DNA of 64,000 nt from Luscinia megarhynchos (Eukaryota > Chordata > Aves > Passeriformes > Turdidae). The notes under the pieces were generated by a model. It saw only the letters and a program-made list of their open reading frames with translations, had not been told where the DNA came from and ran no database searches. The stretch covers positions 6,441,820 through 6,505,819 of the forward strand of contig CM067569.1 of assembly GCA_034336665.1 (NCBI GenBank), given 5' to 3'. Shown piece after piece: positions 60,271-64,000 of this stretch (positions within the stretch are counted from its first letter, which is position 1; the number at the start of each line of letters is the position of its first letter). A program made the translations under genes and the position numbers.

Positions 60271-60905
60271 TGGGATGTGGTTCAACAAAATACCTGAGGA
60301 AAACCACTTCACTCATGGGAAAGCACATGCACTGATAAGGAATTGTGGGATGGACTGAAGGGACACCACGGGAGCAGTTCAGGTCTATTGAGCATATAAT
60401 ATGCATTTAAGAGGACCAACTATTCTTCCTAACCTCCCAAACAGTGTTCCAGCCTCTGTAATGCTGGAATAACAATGCTGCACAGCAAAAGAGGACACAC
60501 ATTCAAGGTGGAGCTGAGGTTTATATTTAAATTTTCTAACACTGCTTTTTTTCTGAAATACTTCTCTTTAAAAAATTAATGACTTTTTTAAATTAAAAAA
60601 TTGTAATTATATCAATGATCAATGTCTTTATTCCATATTTCTTAAAAAACCACAAACCTATTCTGCAATGTTTCAGGTGCTCAGCATCAGGTTTACTTTT
60701 TACAGGAAAACAAAAATCTGCCAGCAAATTCTCAGTTAAAGCAGCCACCACTCCTCATGGCTTTCTTTTTAAGCTGACACTAGCCCAGGTCAGAGTGTCC
60801 CAGCTTTGTCATTGTGTGTTTTAAAGCACACTTCAATCATAATTTTCTCTAGTGTCAATATTTCCACTTTATTTTCCAGCATTGTTATTTGGACATGGTG
60901 TCGTT
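60271..60905. other. Spacer between the duplicated segments
   Basis: Unique, mostly AT-rich sequence with A/T runs near 60541-60615. No gene or element body is visible to mark the pair as LTRs of one provirus. Confidence 0.5.
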
Positions 60906-61122
60906 CTTCCATAAATCTAGGACAGAACTCTGCAACTTGGATTTTGCACTAATGTTCTAAAATAATGAAGGAAAAGGTGAAAAAAATGAGAAGCCCAGGC
61001 ACACACCATAAAAATTGTTGAAGTGGGATACCTTAGGATCTTTTGGCAATGATTTAAAGAAGAGCTGCTGTGATTTGCAGCAAGACAAGTCTGTCCTTTA
61101 AAGTTATTTTGACTCTCACCAG
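60906..61122. repeat. Direct duplication of 217 bp, copy 2
   Basis: Second copy of the segment at 60054-60270, same orientation, no length difference, about 94 percent identical. Either a local segmental duplication or two copies of a dispersed repeat not recognised by eye. Confidence 0.95.
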
Positions 61123-61427
61123 GAGCATCCACATGCCTCTCCTGGAGAATAGGAGCTCCATTCTGCATGGCACTATGATACAATCTTTGCATTTCTCAAG
61201 ATGCTACTGAATATACATTAATGCCAGCAAGGAACATGGGGAATTCATTCCCCATGGCATGGATACACATCTACTGCCAGCACTCATTTCACAAGGACCG
61301 CAGCAAGCATTCACTGCAATCAGCCATTCAGACCATGTTGTGATCAACTTCTTAAATTGGTCTCTTCTCTGTGTATTTTATTTATTTCTATGAAGAGAAA
61401 ATACAAAGTTTTTTAGGAAAGAACTCC

Positions 61428-61487
61428 GTCTGCATCATTTTTTGTCTGCACCATTTTTTGTCTGCACTCATTTTTTGTCTGCATCAT
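61428..61487. repeat. 16-17-bp tandem repeat, 3.7 units
   Basis: Units GTCTGCATCATTTTTT (61428), GTCTGCACCATTTTTT (61444), GTCTGCACTCATTTTTT (61460) and a partial GTCTGCATCAT (61477). A small, young minisatellite. Confidence 0.93.
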
Positions 61488-62729
61488 GAGCCACTGTCCT
61501 GGTCTTTACTGAGTCCTTCAGGGGCTGATGAGTGAAGATATTAGGAGATAGAGGCTAAAGTTCAAATATTATCAGAATTCTGGCAAGAAATCCCCTTCAC
61601 AATACTTGCCAGAATTTTGGAATTGGCTTCCCTCCAGCTTGTACAATGCCTTGACTTTGAGACAGGAAACCCCAATAATTGCTGTGCAAATATCCAGGTT
61701 CATTTTCTGGCTCCTGAATCTCTTCATGGAGGGTTAGACCTAGATTTTATGTTGCTGTCAAACTTTCTTCAGTCTTCTGGAGACAACTGCTCCACATCTT
61801 TGAAGCATTTTGATTATAGATTTTTACTAAATTTTATACAAAATATTAACAAATGTGACTGTATCATGATCTCTGTAGTATTTTGTTTGATAGTACTTCA
61901 GGTTTAGTGAGCACAATCTGAACATTTCCAAGCCATTATATATTAGTTTGTTGTATTTGGTCATCACAGCTCAAAATGGTCAGAAGAGCCAATGATGATT
62001 TCCACTCCTTGTCATTACTCAGATAAAAGCTGAGATCCTGAATGAAAATTAGCAGGAGGGTGAATTTCATTGAAAATGCTGCAAACACAGAATACAGACA
62101 CAAACCCACTCTCCATCGCACCTCAGTGGTTTGATTCTGAAAAACTCGTGGTAACCATGAACAGAAGAGCCTCTGGCTGGGACTCAGCTCTGTCCTGTTT
62201 TTACAGCAGTCAGATCCTGAAGTGAGAACCTGACACTTAAAATTCTTTCAGAAAATTCGAACCCCTATCAATTCTAATAGTCATTAGCCCTGAAATTGCA
62301 TTTTGTAATATTTTTTTCCAGAACTTTTAGCTTCCATTCACACAAGGGGTATTTGTGTTTCACAAAGACATAGATACCCTCTAAAAGGGAAAGAGCTCCC
62401 TTTTGAGGCTTGATGGAAGATGACTTTGTCTCTTTCATATTTTTTTCTATTAAATATTCACCTGATCATAACATCCAAATTGAGAAAAGGCAAAAATTAT
62501 CTCAATCTCTCGATAGCAGATTAGTGGTTTGTTTACACGTGAGTTTTCTTCTAATGAAAGACAGGAATGAAAAGTCCCATTGTTCAAAGGCAGATAAATA
62601 AAACCCCATCTGCTGTAGACATTGAGAGAGTATATGTATCTATACTCTGTACAGAACTCTGCCATTAGCTAATAATAGCATTAACAGTTCAGAAGTAAAA
62701 AGAAAAAAAAAGTCTCTAATACTCAGTCT
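61488..62729. other. Non-coding stretch, no recognised feature
   Basis: Unique AT-rich sequence. A 96-codon plus frame (61617-61907) is not recognisable. A GGGGTTCGAATTTTC-like word read on the minus strand near 62257-62272 resembles a tRNA B box but lacks a cloverleaf around it. Confidence 0.5.
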
Positions 62730-63260
62730 TAGCAGCTGATAATGTAAAATAGGGTGGCATTTGGAAGCATAGGATGATGCCAGTCCCTGGGGAGAGAAAG
62801 GTGTTAACTTCTAATAGCTTTTCAGTAATAGCCAAGCATCTGCAGTCCACCATAAAAAAGGGTTTTTAAAAATTAATAGAGCTGAATGTGCTTCACACTG
62901 AGGAGAATGCCAGATTAATAAGCGCATTAAGGACCGCTTTGGATTGGAAATAATTATGGAAGATGACAAGGAGCAGAGGTGGCATTGGTGGTGCTTTCAG
63001 GAATGCATTTTAAAAAGCAGTTTAAAGAGCCTTCAGATGTTGGTATTATCCTGCGTGACCAAATTAAGAGCAAATGAGAAAAGTTTATCTGGCATTTTGG
63101 AGTATTGAAAGGGCTTAGTGTTATAAATTATACAGTATGAGGATAGGCAGTGGTGAGTAAATTCGTGTTCAACATTATTGGCAGTTTAAATAGCAACTGC
63201 TTCATACAGCACTAAATATTTTAATTTGGAAGTAAAAGTGTATTCACTCCCCTTCCAAAA
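62730..63260. promoter_or_regulatory. Candidate conserved non-coding element, long block
   Basis: About 500 bases of unique sequence with the look of a deeply conserved enhancer: CAGCTGATAATG, GTGTTAACTTCTAATAGC, CCAGATTAATAAGCGCATTAAGGACCGC, GGAAATAATTATGG, TCCTGCGTGACC, TTATAAATTATACAG and TTTTAATTTGG. Scattered CpGs are retained in an AT-rich context. No open frame of note. Probably the best single candidate for sequence constraint here. Function inferred. Confidence 0.38.
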
Positions 63261-63495
63261 AAGTGTGTTTGACTTATTTATTTGCCAGCCCAATCATGAG
63301 ACAGTTTTTCACTGATGAATTGGTGAACATTGATTCCATTAGGCTGCTACAAATGTAGAATAATAGAGGTGGGTTACAGGTTTGGGAATTGATTTAGAGC
63401 TCCACTGATGAAAAATTTGAAAGCCTCAATGACATCTTCATCTTCAGCTACAGGAGAGGCTGCATGCACTTGGGGCTGTTTCCAAATGTGCCTGG
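63261..63495. other. Short non-coding stretch
   Basis: Unique sequence between the regulatory candidate and the minisatellite. Nothing recognised. Confidence 0.5.
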
Positions 63496-63592
63496 TATTT
63501 ATCAATATTTATCAATATTTATCCAGTATTTATCAATATTTATCAATACTTATCAATATTTATCAATACTTATCAACACTTATCCATATTTA
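63496..63592. repeat. 10-bp minisatellite (TATTTATCAA)n, nine units
   Basis: Nine full units of TATTTATCAA or close variants (TATTTATCCA, TACTTATCAA, CACTTATCCA) plus a partial tenth, with a single inserted G at 63526 shifting the register. Thirty bases equal three units, so the array reads as a repeating IYQYLS-like peptide in two frames (63408-63593, 63464-63670). These are repeat artefacts, not proteins. Each unit carries a GATA core on the minus strand (TTGATAAATA). Confidence 0.95.
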
Positions 63593-64000
63593 ATTGTCTT
63601 GTTTCAGCTCCTTTTTTACTACTTGCTCTTCCAGCCCTTACAGCAGAGGTATATTCACCATGACTCTTGATGTTATTGATACAAAAATCAGTCTCAGTCT
63701 CTTGATGATGACGACACAAACCCAGGTTTTAATTCTCTGGCACAACAAAGCCTTTCTGCACACATTAGAGCTGTTGCCATCCTGTCTGGTGGGTGGTTAA
63801 TGCAAGGATTGCCATCCCTGAACTACACAGGAGCTCCCAGAGCAATTCCAGCAACAACAGAAGTGCTATTCCCTCTCTGGTGCCATGACCAGGTTCCTAA
63901 ATACAAACAGAATAATGAAAAGCTTTTACATGAACACAAAACTCCCAAATTGGTTTTAAGATTTTTCCCCTCTGTCTAAATGTGAACTGCTTTTTTCTTT
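63593..64000. other. Non-coding stretch to the window edge
   Basis: Unique sequence with no gene, repeat or motif cluster recognised. Confidence 0.55.

Noticed and set aside
60104..61192. Two similar minus-strand frames suggesting a small gene family
   Set aside because: Explained by the 217-bp DNA duplication. The frames differ outside it and have no recognisable domain.
62257..62272. tRNA B-box-like word GGGGTTCGAATTTTC on the minus strand
   Set aside because: No A box, cloverleaf arms or T-run terminator at the expected spacing.
63408..63670. Repeating IYQYLS-type peptide in two frames
   Set aside because: Produced by the 10-bp minisatellite, whose three-unit period is a multiple of three.
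1..64000. CRISPR array, prokaryotic operon or mobile-element gene system
   Set aside because: No direct repeats with unique spacers, no dense coding, and clear avian CR1 content, so the DNA is vertebrate and not microbial.

Overview
The window looks like a piece of a bird genome, most likely a songbird or related neoavian, and it appears to be non-coding throughout. The main evidence is seven truncated CR1 LINE copies. Some keep the diagnostic CR1 3' end: an 8-bp tail repeat (AATCACAG/AATCATAG type read on the minus strand) next to a conserved block of the 'ggttggaa..gacc...aagatcat' type. Repeats are otherwise sparse. I see no recognisable SINE, DNA transposon or retroviral gene, and CpG is rare outside two small clusters, as expected for an AT-rich bird macrochromosome region.

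No protein-coding gene can be supported. The longest stop-free frame is 194 codons (48611-49195, minus) and resembles no family I know. The other open frames are short, overlap each other on both strands, and lack domains or a convincing exon structure. I found no tRNA, rRNA or snRNA gene by eye. The simplest reading is a gene desert or the inside of a very large intron.

Layout: 1-18 kb is unique AT-rich sequence with several blocks dense in homeodomain-, POU- and GATA-type motifs, plus minor simple repeats. At 18.0-19.0 kb two CR1 copies lie tail to tail, one with sixteen in-register 8-bp units. At 19-33 kb comes unique sequence with conserved-element-like blocks (notably 21.85-22.0, 23.0-23.5, 28.2-29.15 and 31.6-32.0 kb), a CpG cluster at 27.84-28.09 kb, a degraded CR1 at 26.0 kb, a long TA microsatellite at 29.93 kb and a second CpG cluster at 32.43-32.52 kb. 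At 33-55 kb there are CR1 copies at 33.8, 39.07, 42.8 and 54.8 kb, a long CTTTT microsatellite at 35.5 kb and further regulatory-looking blocks at 35.0, 36.8, 40.9-42.2 and 44.2-44.5 kb. At 55-64 kb there is a perfect 12-bp-stem hairpin (58.93 kb), a 217-bp direct duplication (60.05 and 60.91 kb), several tandem arrays including a 10-bp minisatellite (63.5 kb), and a regulatory-looking block at 62.73-63.26 kb.

If the window has a biological role, it is probably long-range regulation of a neighbouring gene that lies outside it. That is an inference from composition and motif texture; cross-species alignment would decide it. I found no sign of a new gene system.
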